Below, piece by piece: positions 24,570-34,324 of a stretch of 64,000 nt of DNA; position 1 is the stretch's first letter; each line of letters opens with the position of its first letter. Below the pieces are notes generated by a model, which had not been told where the DNA came from, made no database searches, and was given only the letters and a program-made list of their open reading frames with translations. The stretch covers positions 1 through 64,000 of the forward strand of contig JADJOP010000019.1 of the NCBI GenBank assembly GCA_016713735.1, in the 5' to 3' direction. Position numbers and translations under genes: made by a program. This DNA is from Bryobacterales bacterium. Lineage in GTDB: Bacteria; Acidobacteriota; Terriglobia; Bryobacterales; Bryobacteraceae.

Positions 24570-25109
24570 TCAGTCCGCCACCACCGATGTATGGGCCGCG
24601 ATCAACCAACGCCCGTTCACGTTGCGGAACACCAGCACATTCCGCCCATTCACTAACTGCCCGGCGTTATTCGCCTCGTAAGTCGCTGTTACAAAAGCCA
24701 TCCGCGCATCATACTGCTCATCCAAGACGCGAATGTGGTTGATGTGCCCGCCGGCGCGGATCCCGCGCTCGAAATACGACCGCACGGCCGGCCGCCCGTG
24801 CGCTTCGATATGTGCCGAGAGATACCACGCGTCATCGGTATAGAGCGCCGCCACGCGCGCCGCATCGCCCGAGTTATAGGCGTCCATCCACTGCCGCGCC
24901 ACATCGGGCACCCGGCCCACGGCCGCGCCTTCCGCCCCCGCATAGTAAGCCGTCCCCGCGCAGCCAGGGCAGTGCGCCGAATCCGTGCATCCCGCGCAAT
25001 TGGCCGCTCCGCGGCAGTGCGGGCCAGAACAGGGATGAGAAGGAGAGTGATGGGCCGAGAGGAACAACGAAGCGCCCACCAGTAGGAAGAGAGGAACAAC
25101 AAAACGCAT
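24570..25109 (-). CDS. Secreted SnoaL/DUF4440 (NTF2-like) protein with a Cys-rich N-terminal segment
   Basis: A signal peptide (FLLVGASLFLSAHH) is followed at residues 25-55 by a stretch with seven Cys, spaced CSGPHC, CAGC and CPGC, plus several His. The remainder is a cone-shaped NTF2-like domain (WMDAYNSGDAARVAALYTDDAWYL, then GRPAVRSYFERGI and NVNGRWLIAAHTS). DUF4440 proteins have many roles, including isomerase-like ones, and the sequence does not settle one here. The Cys/His segment suggests a metal or disulfide element. The gene lies between the hcp genes and the enolase-superfamily gene, all on the minus strand. Confidence 0.65.
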   Translation of the reverse strand: MRFVVPLFLLVGASLFLSAHHSPSHPCSGPHCRGAANCAGCTDSAHCPGCAGTAYYAGAEGAAVGRVPDVARQWMDAYNSGDAARVAALYTDDAWYLSAHIEAHGRPAVRSYFERGIRAGGHINHIRVLDEQYDARMAFVTATYEANNAGQLVNGRNVLVFRNVNGRWLIAAHTSVVAD

Positions 25110-25185
25110 GACAACCTCCAGGGCGCCACCAGCCTACCGCTTCCGCGCCTCCAGGAAAAGCCTCTGCTCCTCGCACCCCCAACTA

Positions 25186-25626
25186 CTACGGAGTAGCCGA
25201 TTTCCCCCTGTATTCCATTTTCAAGTCTTCGTAGAGAAGGCTCGCCAACCCAATCCCCGCGCCGCCGGCGCCCCCTCCGGATACGCTAAACGCACTGACC
25301 TGCGCCCCTGTCAGCACCAAACTGAGATAGAGGTCCGACGGTTTCCCCTCTTTTTCGAGAAAGTCCACCAGCACTGTCATGCTGGTCCCTTCCACGGCAT
25401 TCGTCCACAGTGCCTGCGCGCTCGCATTCATCGGCAGACTGAAGACCGCTTCTTTGGGGCCGCGGCTGCCCCCACTTCGCTCTTGTCCTATCCCGCCTCC
25501 TCTGCCGACATAGGTGGCGCCCAATTTTTGAAACGAGTTCACTTCCACCCATTTGGCATACTGGGCGGATTTGCCCGAACCCGGCACAGCGGGCTTTGCG
25601 CCCTCAAACTTCATGTAAATCGGCAT
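25186..25626 (-). CDS. hcp: Hcp-family type VI secretion tube protein (copy 1)
   Basis: The 146-residue product begins MPIYMKFEGAKPAVPGSGKS, the usual Hcp start (xIYxKxxGIxG). The family core appears as EAVFSLPMNASAQALWTNAVEG and TVLVDFLEKEGKPSDLYLSLVLTGA. Hcp forms hexameric rings that stack into the tube of a type VI system, or carries small effectors. No sheath, baseplate, VgrG or ClpV gene is visible in this window. It is downstream of a close paralog on the same strand, sharing the first ten residues. Confidence 0.78.
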   Translation of the reverse strand: MPIYMKFEGAKPAVPGSGKSAQYAKWVEVNSFQKLGATYVGRGGGIGQERSGGSRGPKEAVFSLPMNASAQALWTNAVEGTSMTVLVDFLEKEGKPSDLYLSLVLTGAQVSAFSVSGGGAGGAGIGLASLLYEDLKMEYRGKSATP

Positions 25627-25716
25627 CAGTCCTCCTCAATCGCGATGGCGTTGAGGATACCGCGCCCGCACCCGCGGCGAAAGCCCTCCGCCGCCCGGGA
25701 GCCCCATAACACCCTT

Positions 25717-26160
25717 CTACGGCGCCCCCGCCGCTTTCCCCTTGGTCTCGTAGGTCATCCGCTCGAAGTTGAGGCTGGCCACCATGATTGACCCGTCAGG
25801 TCCCTTCCCATCCCCGCTCACACTCACCGAGGCAACGATCGCCTTAGTCAGCGTGACGCTCAAATAGACCTCCCCCTTCTTCTCCCCCGAATCGAGAAAA
25901 TCCACCAGCACCTTCATCGAGGTCCCCTCGATGCTATTCGACCACACCGCCGACGCGCTCGCGTTCATCGGCATCGTGAACACGATATCCCCGGAACTCA
26001 CTCTGCCGGTGCCCCTTTCCCCACCTCCCCCAAAACTCGAAATGGCCCTGTGGCTGGCAAATTGGAGGGACGTTGCCTCCACCCAGTTGGCGTGGCCGGA
26101 GTCCTTCACCGTCCCTGGAACCGCAGGCTTCGCGCCCTCAAATTTCATGTAAATCGGCAT
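25717..26160 (-). CDS. hcp: Hcp-family type VI secretion tube protein (copy 2)
   Basis: This 147-residue paralog of the next gene downstream shares the opening MPIYMKFEGAKPAVPG and the core VFTMPMNASASAVWSNSIEG and VLVDFLDSGEKKGEVYLSVTLTKA. The loops differ, which suggests that the two were not duplicated very recently. Both have the same spacing to a GGAGG-like site and the same anti-sense T-rich flank. Two adjacent orphan hcp genes could supply a type VI machine encoded elsewhere, or one of them could be a chaperone or effector carrier. Confidence 0.78.
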   Translation of the reverse strand: MPIYMKFEGAKPAVPGTVKDSGHANWVEATSLQFASHRAISSFGGGGERGTGRVSSGDIVFTMPMNASASAVWSNSIEGTSMKVLVDFLDSGEKKGEVYLSVTLTKAIVASVSVSGDGKGPDGSIMVASLNFERMTYETKGKAAGAP

Positions 26161-26229
26161 TGGGCCTCCTCAATCGCGATAGGCGTTGAGGATACCGCGT
26201 TCAACCCTGGTTGGGAAAGCCCCCGACCG

Positions 26230-29200
26230 CTACGGCACGTTGACTTGAAACAAGTAGAACCCCGTGGTCAGCCGCCGCCCCGGCCCACCCTGCGTTGCAC
26301 GGAAGATCAGTCCGTTGCCGCCCCAGCGCCCCATCGTGCCCGGTACGCTCACCGCGGTCACGAGGTTGGCCGAGACAAACTCGCCGCTCGACCGCCGCAT
26401 CACCACCAGCGGTCCATAGATGCCGCCACCTGGAAACAACTGAAGGCCGAAGTCCACAAACGCCACCGCATCGGTCCCCACCGGCACGCCCACTGCTCCC
26501 GCCGCCGCAAACTGACGCAGCCGCGCTCCCGTCCAGGCGTTCCTCACCGCGCCATCGGAGCAATACAACTCCCCGCTCTCCATCACGCACGATGCGTGCG
26601 CCATCACTCGCTCCGCCTTCCGCTCCAGCCGCACCCCGCCGCTCACCTTCACCCAATAGAGCGAATCGCCATCTCCCCCCACCGCCGTTGACTCATCCAG
26701 CCACCCATACAGCTCTCCCGGCCCCTCTCTGTCTGACAGCCGCGACTCAGCCACTTCGCCTCCCGTCACGAGCACCGTTCCGCTATAGCTCGGGCTCACA
26801 AACGGCGCATGCAGCGACACCACCACCTGATCCTCACGCCCCGGCACGATCAGCATCGAATACGCCTCGGTCGGCCTGCCGCTGATGTCGCGGATGGGCA
26901 GCGCCGCTTCCTGGTCAAACGTCCATGCTTCAGTGTCCATGCGCGCCACCTTGCCGTTGCTGGCCACGAAGAGGTAGCGTCCGCTGCCGGTCAAGGCCAG
27001 CGCCTGCGGTTCCGCGCTCAACTCCTGCCGGCGCTCCGCGAGCCCTGTCGCCGGGTCGATCAGTGCGATCGCGGGTCCGCTCTTGCCAGGCTCCTCCGCC
27101 ACGGCCACCCACAACCGTCCCCGGCTCTCGTCCCACACCACATCGTTATGCCAGACCGCGACGTGAATCCAAAACCCCTCCGCCGCGCGCACCGTCTGTC
27201 CACTCTCCCCATCGCGCACCGCCATCCAACCCAACTGCGGCCGCGTCACATCGTCCTCACTCAGCGTCACCTTCAGCACATAGGGATTCACATACTCCGT
27301 CGGCCTCGGCTCTCCATTCCAGGTCACCTCCCAACCTCGCGCAAACCCGCTGCCGTTCACCTCCACCACCCTCTCCCTGGCCCCGGCCTCCAACTGAAAC
27401 GGCCGCATGTGAATCGGAATCACGCCTCCTGTCCCCTGCTGCTCATTCGGCTGGCCCCCTTCCGGCATCGGCCCCGCCGCCGCGCCCGCCGCCGCCGCCA
27501 CGAATCCCGCCGTCACTGCCACGTCGCTCTCGCCCATCGAAAACACGCGCGGGTTCTCCGTTGACCCGTCGCTCCACTTGTCAAACCGCCACCCCCGCTG
27601 CAGCCGGTCCACTTGCGGGGATTGAAACTCGATCCGCACCTTTCTGCCCGGCGTCACGTTCAGCGGCGTACCCACCTCCGTAGCCGCCGGCCAATCGTCG
27701 CGCCGGAACGTCAACCCGCGCAATCCGTTTACCGTCAGCCTGACCACGCTCAGCCTCTGCATGTCCGCGCCCGCGTTGTCTGAAGGGTCCGCATCCGCCG
27801 TCCCCGCATATACCCGCCCGGCGCAATCGATCCCCGAGAAAATGTAATTGTTGCTTTGCAACTCCAGCGTCACCGTCTGGCCCGGCGCCAGCCGCTCCAC
27901 CGCCGCCCGCGTCCCCCCCGCTGACCCCGTCCAAAACGACGGTATGTTGAACACCGGCGGGTCGGCATGCCACAGCCGAAACGACGCGTTGCCCTCAATG
28001 CCCGCCACTAACTGCACCTGCACCGCCTCGTGCTCACCGCGGTTGCTCAGCTCGTAGCGGCATGTCGTGTAGTCGCGATAGAGATCCGGAGCTGCAATCC
28101 GCGTAGTCACCCGCAACACCAGATCCGCCGTCTGGATCTCCTCCGGCAAGAGCGCCGCGAAGCCATTGATGTCGCCGCCTCCCGCTGGGTTGTTGTCCGG
28201 AATCCCCTGGCTCCGCGACCATCCGCCCACAAACAGCTTCCCCCCCGCTAACGCCACCGCCCCTACCTTGGCATCGTAGGCCGGCGGCTCCACCATGAAA
28301 TGCACCGCGTTGAGCTCAGGCGACACCCGTGCCAGCAGCGCCCCGTAAAACGACGTTCCGCCCACATACAAATTCCCATCTCCATCCTGTGTCACCGCCG
28401 TCAGCGTCGTGGCAGGCAGCAGCGCCGCGCCCTGCAGCGCTGTCCCGTCCGGCGATAGCGTCGCCACCAGGCCGTATGACTTCTCCAGCGCCGGCTCGCC
28501 CATCCGCAGCGGCGTTGCCGGCAGCGGCGCCAGATTGCGGCTGTTCACCGTCATTCCCACCACGGTCGCGCTTCCGTCCCGCGCCACCGTCAACCCCAGC
28601 GCCTCGTCCACGCTCTCCCCGCCCACTAACGTCGCATAGGCCGGCACAGTCCAGTCTTCGTTGAACCGCATCACAAAGCCATCTCCGTTGCCCGGGTGCA
28701 CCGCCGATGCGCGATATGCCCCCGCTGTCGCCGGAAAATCCGCACACGTCGACTTACCCGCTACATACACAGATGCCCCCGGCCCCCGTGCCAGCGCCGT
28801 CACTGCCAGCGTCCCGCCTTGGGCACACTCCGCCCGCGCCCGCGACTCAATCCCCGTCCCCTCCGCGTTCACCTTGCGCATCTCAAGCGGTCCGCTCCCG
28901 GCCGCCACATACACCGTCCCGTCATGATCCACCGCCAACCCCAACCCCTCACGCGCCGAGACGTTGGGCAGCAGCGCCACCCGCTGTGCCATCCGCGTTC
29001 CGTCCGGCGTGAGCTTCACCACCACAATGCTGCCCTCCGCCTCCAGTACGTTCGCCGTCAGTTTGTCCTCCACCGGCCTCGTATGCGCGATATAGGCAAA
29101 CCCCTGCCCATCCACACCCAGCGCCACCTGCGTGTAAAAACCCGCAGGCCCCAGCAGTGTGGAATACACCACCTCCGATCCATCCGCCGATAACTTCCGC

Positions 29201-29451
29201 ACAAACACCTCAGCCACGGCCGCCGCCCCCCGCGCCGGCCTCGCCGCGCCCTCCGTCGTCATAAATTCATCGGAGTCTGTCACGCCCGCCACGAATAAGG
29301 AGCCGTCCGGCCCCACCGCCACCGCTCTCACCACATCTCCACGGCTCCCCGCGATTCGATGTACAAATGAAAACGACCCGTTGGAGCTTGCCTGCGGCCA
29401 CACCACCACCGGCATCAGGAGCAACATCAGCGCAACATAGTTCACCTTCAC
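26230..29451 (-). CDS. Giant secreted multi-domain protein: SBBP propeller, CARDB-like, TIG and a second propeller
   Basis: This is a 1073-residue protein with a signal peptide (ALMLLLMPVVVWPQA). Residues ~25-440 form SBBP-type propeller strands: AVAVGPDGSLFVAGVT, VVYSTLLGP and LTVARDGSATVVG. About 445-565 resembles a CARDB adhesion domain (TADLVLRVTT, YELSNRGEHEAVQVQL). About 575-665 is a bacterial repeat with RGWRFDKWSDGSTENPRVFS. About 690-775 is an IPT/TIG-like unit (VVEVNGSGFARGWEVTWNG). The end is a second YVTN-like propeller (LWVAVAEEP, ALALTGSGRYLFVASNGK). No catalytic motif is seen. Such proteins are common in Solibacter-like genomes and are likely surface or polymer-binding. It is divergent from the Oar-like receptor gene across 90 bases. 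Confidence 0.7.
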   Translation of the reverse strand: MKVNYVALMLLLMPVVVWPQASSNGSFSFVHRIAGSRGDVVRAVAVGPDGSLFVAGVTDSDEFMTTEGAARPARGAAAVAEVFVRKLSADGSEVVYSTLLGPAGFYTQVALGVDGQGFAYIAHTRPVEDKLTANVLEAEGSIVVVKLTPDGTRMAQRVALLPNVSAREGLGLAVDHDGTVYVAAGSGPLEMRKVNAEGTGIESRARAECAQGGTLAVTALARGPGASVYVAGKSTCADFPATAGAYRASAVHPGNGDGFVMRFNEDWTVPAYATLVGGESVDEALGLTVARDGSATVVGMTVNSRNLAPLPATPLRMGEPALEKSYGLVATLSPDGTALQGAALLPATTLTAVTQDGDGNLYVGGTSFYGALLARVSPELNAVHFMVEPPAYDAKVGAVALAGGKLFVGGWSRSQGIPDNNPAGGGDINGFAALLPEEIQTADLVLRVTTRIAAPDLYRDYTTCRYELSNRGEHEAVQVQLVAGIEGNASFRLWHADPPVFNIPSFWTGSAGGTRAAVERLAPGQTVTLELQSNNYIFSGIDCAGRVYAGTADADPSDNAGADMQRLSVVRLTVNGLRGLTFRRDDWPAATEVGTPLNVTPGRKVRIEFQSPQVDRLQRGWRFDKWSDGSTENPRVFSMGESDVAVTAGFVAAAAGAAAGPMPEGGQPNEQQGTGGVIPIHMRPFQLEAGARERVVEVNGSGFARGWEVTWNGEPRPTEYVNPYVLKVTLSEDDVTRPQLGWMAVRDGESGQTVRAAEGFWIHVAVWHNDVVWDESRGRLWVAVAEEPGKSGPAIALIDPATGLAERRQELSAEPQALALTGSGRYLFVASNGKVARMDTEAWTFDQEAALPIRDISGRPTEAYSMLIVPGREDQVVVSLHAPFVSPSYSGTVLVTGGEVAESRLSDREGPGELYGWLDESTAVGGDGDSLYWVKVSGGVRLERKAERVMAHASCVMESGELYCSDGAVRNAWTGARLRQFAAAGAVGVPVGTDAVAFVDFGLQLFPGGGIYGPLVVMRRSSGEFVSANLVTAVSVPGTMGRWGGNGLIFRATQGGPGRRLTTGFYLFQVNVP

Positions 29452-29540
29452 AAGCCTTGCAATTCATCCTCCAGCGACAGCCCCTCGCCCCTGCCGTTCC
29501 ACGCCGACCCCTTTCTGCGATACACTCCCTCACATCCGGA

Positions 29541-32500
29541 ATGCAGACTATGAAACTCCTTCTTCTATTGGCCCTCGCCGCCGCGTCACTCCTTGCCCAA
29601 TCCACCGGCCAGATTAACGGCGCCGTCTATGATTCCTCCGGTGCCGCCGTCCCCGGCGCGGCCATCAAAGGTGTCAATCAACTCACCGGCCTCGTCTTCA
29701 ACGCCACCTCCGACGACAACGGCCGCTTCATCCTTCCCCGCCTGCCCATCGGCGACTACCACGTGGAAATCACCCGCGACGGCTTCCGCCCCTTCAAGTC
29801 CCCCTCCTTCCGTCTCGACGCCGAAGCCACCCGCCAGATGGAAGCCAAGCTCGAACTCGGCCAGCTCAGCGAAGCCATCACCGTCGGCGGCGCTGTCGCA
29901 CTCGTGGAAACCGTCGGCGCCACCATCAAGGAAACCGTCGACGAACGCCGCATCACCGAGCTGCCTCTCAACGGCCGCAACGCGCTCCAGCTCGTGCGCC
30001 TCGTCCCCGGCGCAGTCTCCTCGGGCGGCAACAACGGCCTCGGCCAGAATGACGGCATCTCAGTCAACGGCGCCCGCGGCACGGCCAACAACTACTTACT
30101 CGACGGCGGCGATAACAACGACCCTCAACTGAATACCGCCGCCCTCATTCCCAATCCCGACGCCCTCGAAGAGTTCAGCATCCAAACCAATAACTTCTCC
30201 GCCGAGTACGGCCGTAACTCCGGCGCCATCATCAACGCCACCACTAAGTCCGGCACCAACGAATTCCACGGCTCGGCCTATGAGTTCCTCCGCAACGACG
30301 CCATGGACTCCCGCGCCTTCTTCGGCCTCCAGAAAGGCAAGCTCCGCCGCAACCAGTTCGGCGGCTCCATCGGCGGCCCCATACTCAAGAACCGCACCTT
30401 CTTCTTCGCCTCCTACGAAGGCCTTCGCGAACGCCAGGCCGCCACCTTCTCCGGACTCGTCACCGCCACCGCCGCCCAGCGCGCCGGCGACTTCTCCGCC
30501 GTCGCCCGCAAGCCCAACGACCCCAACGCCAACAACGCCCCCTTCCCCAACGCCCTCATCCCCGCCTCGCGCTTCGACCCCGCCGCCCTCGCCTTCCTCG
30601 ACAAACTCCAGGTTCCGCTCCCCAACTCCTCCGGCAACCGCTTCGTCTTCAACCGCCCCGCCAACGAAAATGCCGACCAGCTCATCGGCCGCGTCGACCA
30701 CCTCGTCAGCGCTTCGCAGCGCCTCTCCGCACGCGTCTTCCAAAGCTCCAGCGCCGCCGACAACACCGCCGGCCTCCCCGTGCTGCGCGCCGAAAATGCA
30801 TTCGACAATTGGAACATCCAGGGCCAACACACCTGGACGCTTTCGCCCTCGCTGCTCGCCGTCGGCCAGTTCACCGGCAACCAAACCAAAATCGACCGCG
30901 GCCCACTGCCCTTCGGCTCCGCCACGGGAATCTCTTACAAGGACCTCGGCATCAACGTCGGCCGCGGCGCACCCGACGCAGCCGGCCTCACCCTCGTTCC
31001 CCATTACCGCGGCCAGGTGACCGGCTACTGGAACCTCGCCCAGGACAACTTAGTCACCATCGACCGCCGCACCTACCAGGGCACTTACAACCTCTCCTGG
31101 ATCCGCGGCCGCCACCAGGTGAAATTCGGCGGCGAAGTCCGCTACAGTTACTCCGACCGCGTCACCGGCAACGGCATCGACCCCCAGTTCAACTTCGACG
31201 GCCGCTTCGCCAACGAGCCCTTCGCCGACTTCCTTCTCGGCCGTCCCTTCAACTTCACCCAAGGCTCCCTGCGCATCAACAAAAACGCCAACTGGTCGCC
31301 CTCCCTCTACGCCCAGGACGACATCAAACTTACGAACAACCTCAACCTCAGCCTCGGCCTCCGCTGGGAACCATACCTTCCCTTCTACGCCAAGAACGAC
31401 GAACTTACCGTCTTCCGCCCCGGCCAGCAATCCAAGGTCTACCCCGCCGCCCCCGCCGGCCTGCTTTATGTCGGCGACTCGGGCGTCCAACGCGGCGGCA
31501 CGCAAACCGATTGGAACAACCTCGCCCCCCGCGCCAGCCTCGCCTGGCGTCCCGGCGGCTCCACCAAAACCAGTGTCCGCATGGGTTACGGCATCTTCTT
31601 TGACTCCCCCCGCTTCCACATGCTCAGCCACTTCGTGAACTCCCCCCCGTTCTCCTTCCAAACCACCATCAACCAACCCGCCAGCCTCTCTGACCCCTAT
31701 CGCGGCCGCGTCAACCCCTTCCCCTACACGCCCCCCGCCACCGATGCCGAACGCGCCGCCTACCGCTACTTACTGCCCGTCACCGTCGGCCTCTCCATCG
31801 ACCCCGACCTCGCCACCGCTTACCTCCAGCAGTGGAACGTCAACCTCCAGCGCGAACTTGCCGCCGGCTTCACCGTCACCGCCGCCTACATCGGTTCCAA
31901 GGGCACGAAGCTGCCTATGCGCGTCGAAGCCAACCCCGCCCGCTTCGGCCCCGGCGCCACCACCGGGAACATCAACAGCCGCCGCCTTTACGCGCCTACC
32001 TACCAGAGCGTCATCAATTACCAGAGCATCATCAACTCCAGTTACAACTCCCTGCAACTGACTCTGAATAAGCGCTTCTCCAAGGGCTACACCATCCTCG
32101 CCAGTTACACCTACGGCCGCTCGCTCGATATGTCTTCCCTTGAAGTCGACGGCTTCAACGGCCAGAACCCGTTCGACATCGGCGCCGACAAGGGCCTCTC
32201 TGACTTCGACGTTCGCCAGCGCTTCGTCGCCAGCTTCCTGTGGGACATCCCCGGCCCCTCCACCGGCATCGCCAAGTGGATACTCGGCGGCTGGCAAACC
32301 AACGGCATCTTCACCGCCCAAACCGGCACCCCCGTTAACGTCGTCTCCGGCAGCGACCGCGCCCTGGCCGGCACCGGCACTCAGCGTGCTAACCTCGTCG
32401 GCAATCCCTACCTCGCCTCCGGCCGCTCGCGCGACGAACAGATGGCCGCTTACTTCAACGCCTCCGCCTTCGCCATCCCCGCTCTCGGCACCTACGGCAA

Positions 32501-32735
32501 CTTCGGCCGCAACGTCCTCATGGGCCCTGGCAGTTACAACCTCGACTTCGCCCTCTTCAAAGGCTTCCGCTTCTCCGAACGCCGCGAACTCCAATACCGC
32601 TGGGAAATGTTCAACGCCCTCAACCACGCCAACCTGGGCAACCCCCGCGCCAACATCGGCGCCGTCCGCCCCGGCCAGATCGACTCCACCTCCGGCCCCC
32701 GCATCATGCAAATGGGCCTGCGGTTTGTTTTCTGA
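29541..32735 (+). CDS. Oar-like TonB-dependent receptor with N-terminal carboxypeptidase-regulatory domain
   Basis: With the ATG at 29541 (29550 is an alternative) the protein has 1064 residues. Residues 1-20 form a signal peptide (LLLLLALAAASLLAQ). Residues ~22-105 hold a CarboxypepD_reg-like fold (INGAVYDSSGAAVPGAAIKG, GRFILPRLPIGDYHVEITRDG). The plug shows ITELPLNGRNALQLVRLVPG and NNYLLDGGDNND, and the barrel begins near 260 with INATTKSGTNEFHGSAYEFL. The protein ends in F (MQMGLRFVF). This is the acidobacterial Oar-like family; substrates are usually oligosaccharides or peptides. It is divergent from the giant propeller gene, and the PQQ protein follows by about 15-38 bases. Confidence 0.85.
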   Translation: MQTMKLLLLLALAAASLLAQSTGQINGAVYDSSGAAVPGAAIKGVNQLTGLVFNATSDDNGRFILPRLPIGDYHVEITRDGFRPFKSPSFRLDAEATRQMEAKLELGQLSEAITVGGAVALVETVGATIKETVDERRITELPLNGRNALQLVRLVPGAVSSGGNNGLGQNDGISVNGARGTANNYLLDGGDNNDPQLNTAALIPNPDALEEFSIQTNNFSAEYGRNSGAIINATTKSGTNEFHGSAYEFLRNDAMDSRAFFGLQKGKLRRNQFGGSIGGPILKNRTFFFASYEGLRERQAATFSGLVTATAAQRAGDFSAVARKPNDPNANNAPFPNALIPASRFDPAALAFLDKLQVPLPNSSGNRFVFNRPANENADQLIGRVDHLVSASQRLSARVFQSSSAADNTAGLPVLRAENAFDNWNIQGQHTWTLSPSLLAVGQFTGNQTKIDRGPLPFGSATGISYKDLGINVGRGAPDAAGLTLVPHYRGQVTGYWNLAQDNLVTIDRRTYQGTYNLSWIRGRHQVKFGGEVRYSYSDRVTGNGIDPQFNFDGRFANEPFADFLLGRPFNFTQGSLRINKNANWSPSLYAQDDIKLTNNLNLSLGLRWEPYLPFYAKNDELTVFRPGQQSKVYPAAPAGLLYVGDSGVQRGGTQTDWNNLAPRASLAWRPGGSTKTSVRMGYGIFFDSPRFHMLSHFVNSPPFSFQTTINQPASLSDPYRGRVNPFPYTPPATDAERAAYRYLLPVTVGLSIDPDLATAYLQQWNVNLQRELAAGFTVTAAYIGSKGTKLPMRVEANPARFGPGATTGNINSRRLYAPTYQSVINYQSIINSSYNSLQLTLNKRFSKGYTILASYTYGRSLDMSSLEVDGFNGQNPFDIGADKGLSDFDVRQRFVASFLWDIPGPSTGIAKWILGGWQTNGIFTAQTGTPVNVVSGSDRALAGTGTQRANLVGNPYLASGRSRDEQMAAYFNASAFAIPALGTYGNFGRNVLMGPGSYNLDFALFKGFRFSERRELQYRWEMFNALNHANLGNPRANIGAVRPGQIDSTSGPRIMQMGLRFVF

Positions 32736-32773
32736 CCCCCGCGCCTCACGTGAACCCGCGATATCATCTCCCC

Positions 32774-34267
32774 ATGCGTTGCGGGTTCACCTCCACTCTT
32801 TTCCTCTGCGCGGCGGCGGCTCAGCTTGTACTCGCCGCTCTCACCGCCCCCGCCCGCCCTGCCGCCCCCGCCGACTGGCCCATGTTCCGCGGTCCGCAAG
32901 GCGCCGGAGTCTCTGAGTCTGCCTCCCTCCCCACCACCTTTGGCCCCGCCACCAACGTACTCTGGAAAACTCCGCTCCCGTTCGGCCACTCCTCGCCCGT
33001 CATCATCGGCGACCGCATCTTTCTCACCGGAGCCGAAGGCGGCAACTTACAAGATTCCGGCCGCGCCGAGAAAGTGATCGACGCCGGCGGCAAGCTCTTC
33101 ACCTTCTGCCTCGATAAGTCCAGCGGCAAAATTCTCTGGCGCCGTGAAGCCCCCCGCCCGCGCATCGAAATCTACCAGCGCACCAACTCGCCCGCCTCGC
33201 CCAGCCCGGCCAGCGACGGCCGCTCCGTCTTCGTCTTCCTCGCCGACTACGGCATCCTCGCGTATGGACTCGACGGCAACGAACTCTGGCGCACCCCGCT
33301 CGGCCCCTTCAACAACGTGAACGGCCACGGCTCCTCGCCCATCGTCTGGCGCGACTTAGTCATCTTAGTCTGCGACCAGGATACAAACTCTTACATCATC
33401 GCCCTCGATAAGAAAACCGGCCGCCAGCGCTGGCGCGCCGAACGCCCTGAAGTGACGCGCTCTTACGTCACCCCCCTCGTCGTGGAAGTGCCCAACGGCG
33501 CCCCGGAACTCATCGTCCCCGGCGCCTACCAGGTGACCGCCTACCACGCCGCCACCGGCGAAAAGCTCTGGTGGACCCGCGGCTTCTCCTGGCAGCCCAA
33601 ATCGCTCCCCATCCTCCACGACGGCATCGTCTACGTCCACGGCTGGGAAGGCGGCGGCGAAGCCGAAACCCCCACCGAAACCCCAACCTGGGAACAAACC
33701 CTCGCCCAGTTCGACAAAAACGCCGACGCCAAGCTCACTCCCGACGAAGTCGACGACCGCATGCGCCGCTCGTTCTACACACTCGACCTCGACGGCAAAG
33801 GCCACCTTCTGCAACGCGACTGGGACTTCTACCGCGCCCGCCGCGCCGCCCGCAACACCCTCCTCGCCATCCGCCCCGGCGGCCGCGGCGACATCACCCA
33901 ATCCCACATCCTCTGGCGCATGCAGAAATTCCTCCCCAACGTCCCCTCGCCCCTCATTTACCGCGGCGTCCTCTACTTAGTAAAAGACGGCGGCATCCTG
34001 ACCACCCTTGACCCCAAAACCGGCGCCATCCACAAACAAGGCCGACTCACCGGAGCCCTCGACACTTACTACAGCTCCCCCGTAGCCGCCGCCGGCCGCG
34101 TCCTCTTAGTCAGCCAAAACGGCATCGCCACCCTCGTCAAAGCCGCCCCCGACTGGGAAATCGAATCCACCCTCGACCTCGACGAACCCGTCCTCGCCAC
34201 CCCCGCCATCCTCGATGGCCGCATCTACCTCCGCACGCGGGGGCATCTCTACTGCTTTGGGGAGTAG
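32774..34267 (+). CDS. Exported PQQ-like beta-propeller protein with an EF-hand-like insert
   Basis: A signal peptide (STLFLCAAAAQLVLAAL) precedes a 7-8-bladed propeller of PQQ/BamB type. Its blades have the pattern WPMFRGPQGAGVSE, NVLWKTPLPFGHSSPVIIGD, LDKSSGKILWRRE and LDKKTGRQRWRAE. Around residues 305-335 it has WEQTLAQFDKNADAKLTPDE and a DLDGKGHLL loop, which look like one or two EF-hand-type calcium sites inserted in a propeller blade. PQQ residues cannot be confirmed, so it may be a structural propeller. The GTG at 32750 gives a longer leader; the ATG at 32774 gives a better signal peptide. It lies 38 bases after the Oar-like receptor and is probably in the same transcript. Confidence 0.72.
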   Translation: MRCGFTSTLFLCAAAAQLVLAALTAPARPAAPADWPMFRGPQGAGVSESASLPTTFGPATNVLWKTPLPFGHSSPVIIGDRIFLTGAEGGNLQDSGRAEKVIDAGGKLFTFCLDKSSGKILWRREAPRPRIEIYQRTNSPASPSPASDGRSVFVFLADYGILAYGLDGNELWRTPLGPFNNVNGHGSSPIVWRDLVILVCDQDTNSYIIALDKKTGRQRWRAERPEVTRSYVTPLVVEVPNGAPELIVPGAYQVTAYHAATGEKLWWTRGFSWQPKSLPILHDGIVYVHGWEGGGEAETPTETPTWEQTLAQFDKNADAKLTPDEVDDRMRRSFYTLDLDGKGHLLQRDWDFYRARRAARNTLLAIRPGGRGDITQSHILWRMQKFLPNVPSPLIYRGVLYLVKDGGILTTLDPKTGAIHKQGRLTGALDTYYSSPVAAAGRVLLVSQNGIATLVKAAPDWEIESTLDLDEPVLATPAILDGRIYLRTRGHLYCFGE

Positions 34268-34324
34268 CTGCCGGGCGCGCCCGCGAAGTGTCCAGAGGAG
34301 CGTGCGCCAGCGGCCAGACTTGCA

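Noticed and set aside
25186..26160. A type VI secretion gene cluster
   Set aside because: Only the two hcp genes are present; no tssB/C, vgrG, clpV or baseplate genes occur in the window.
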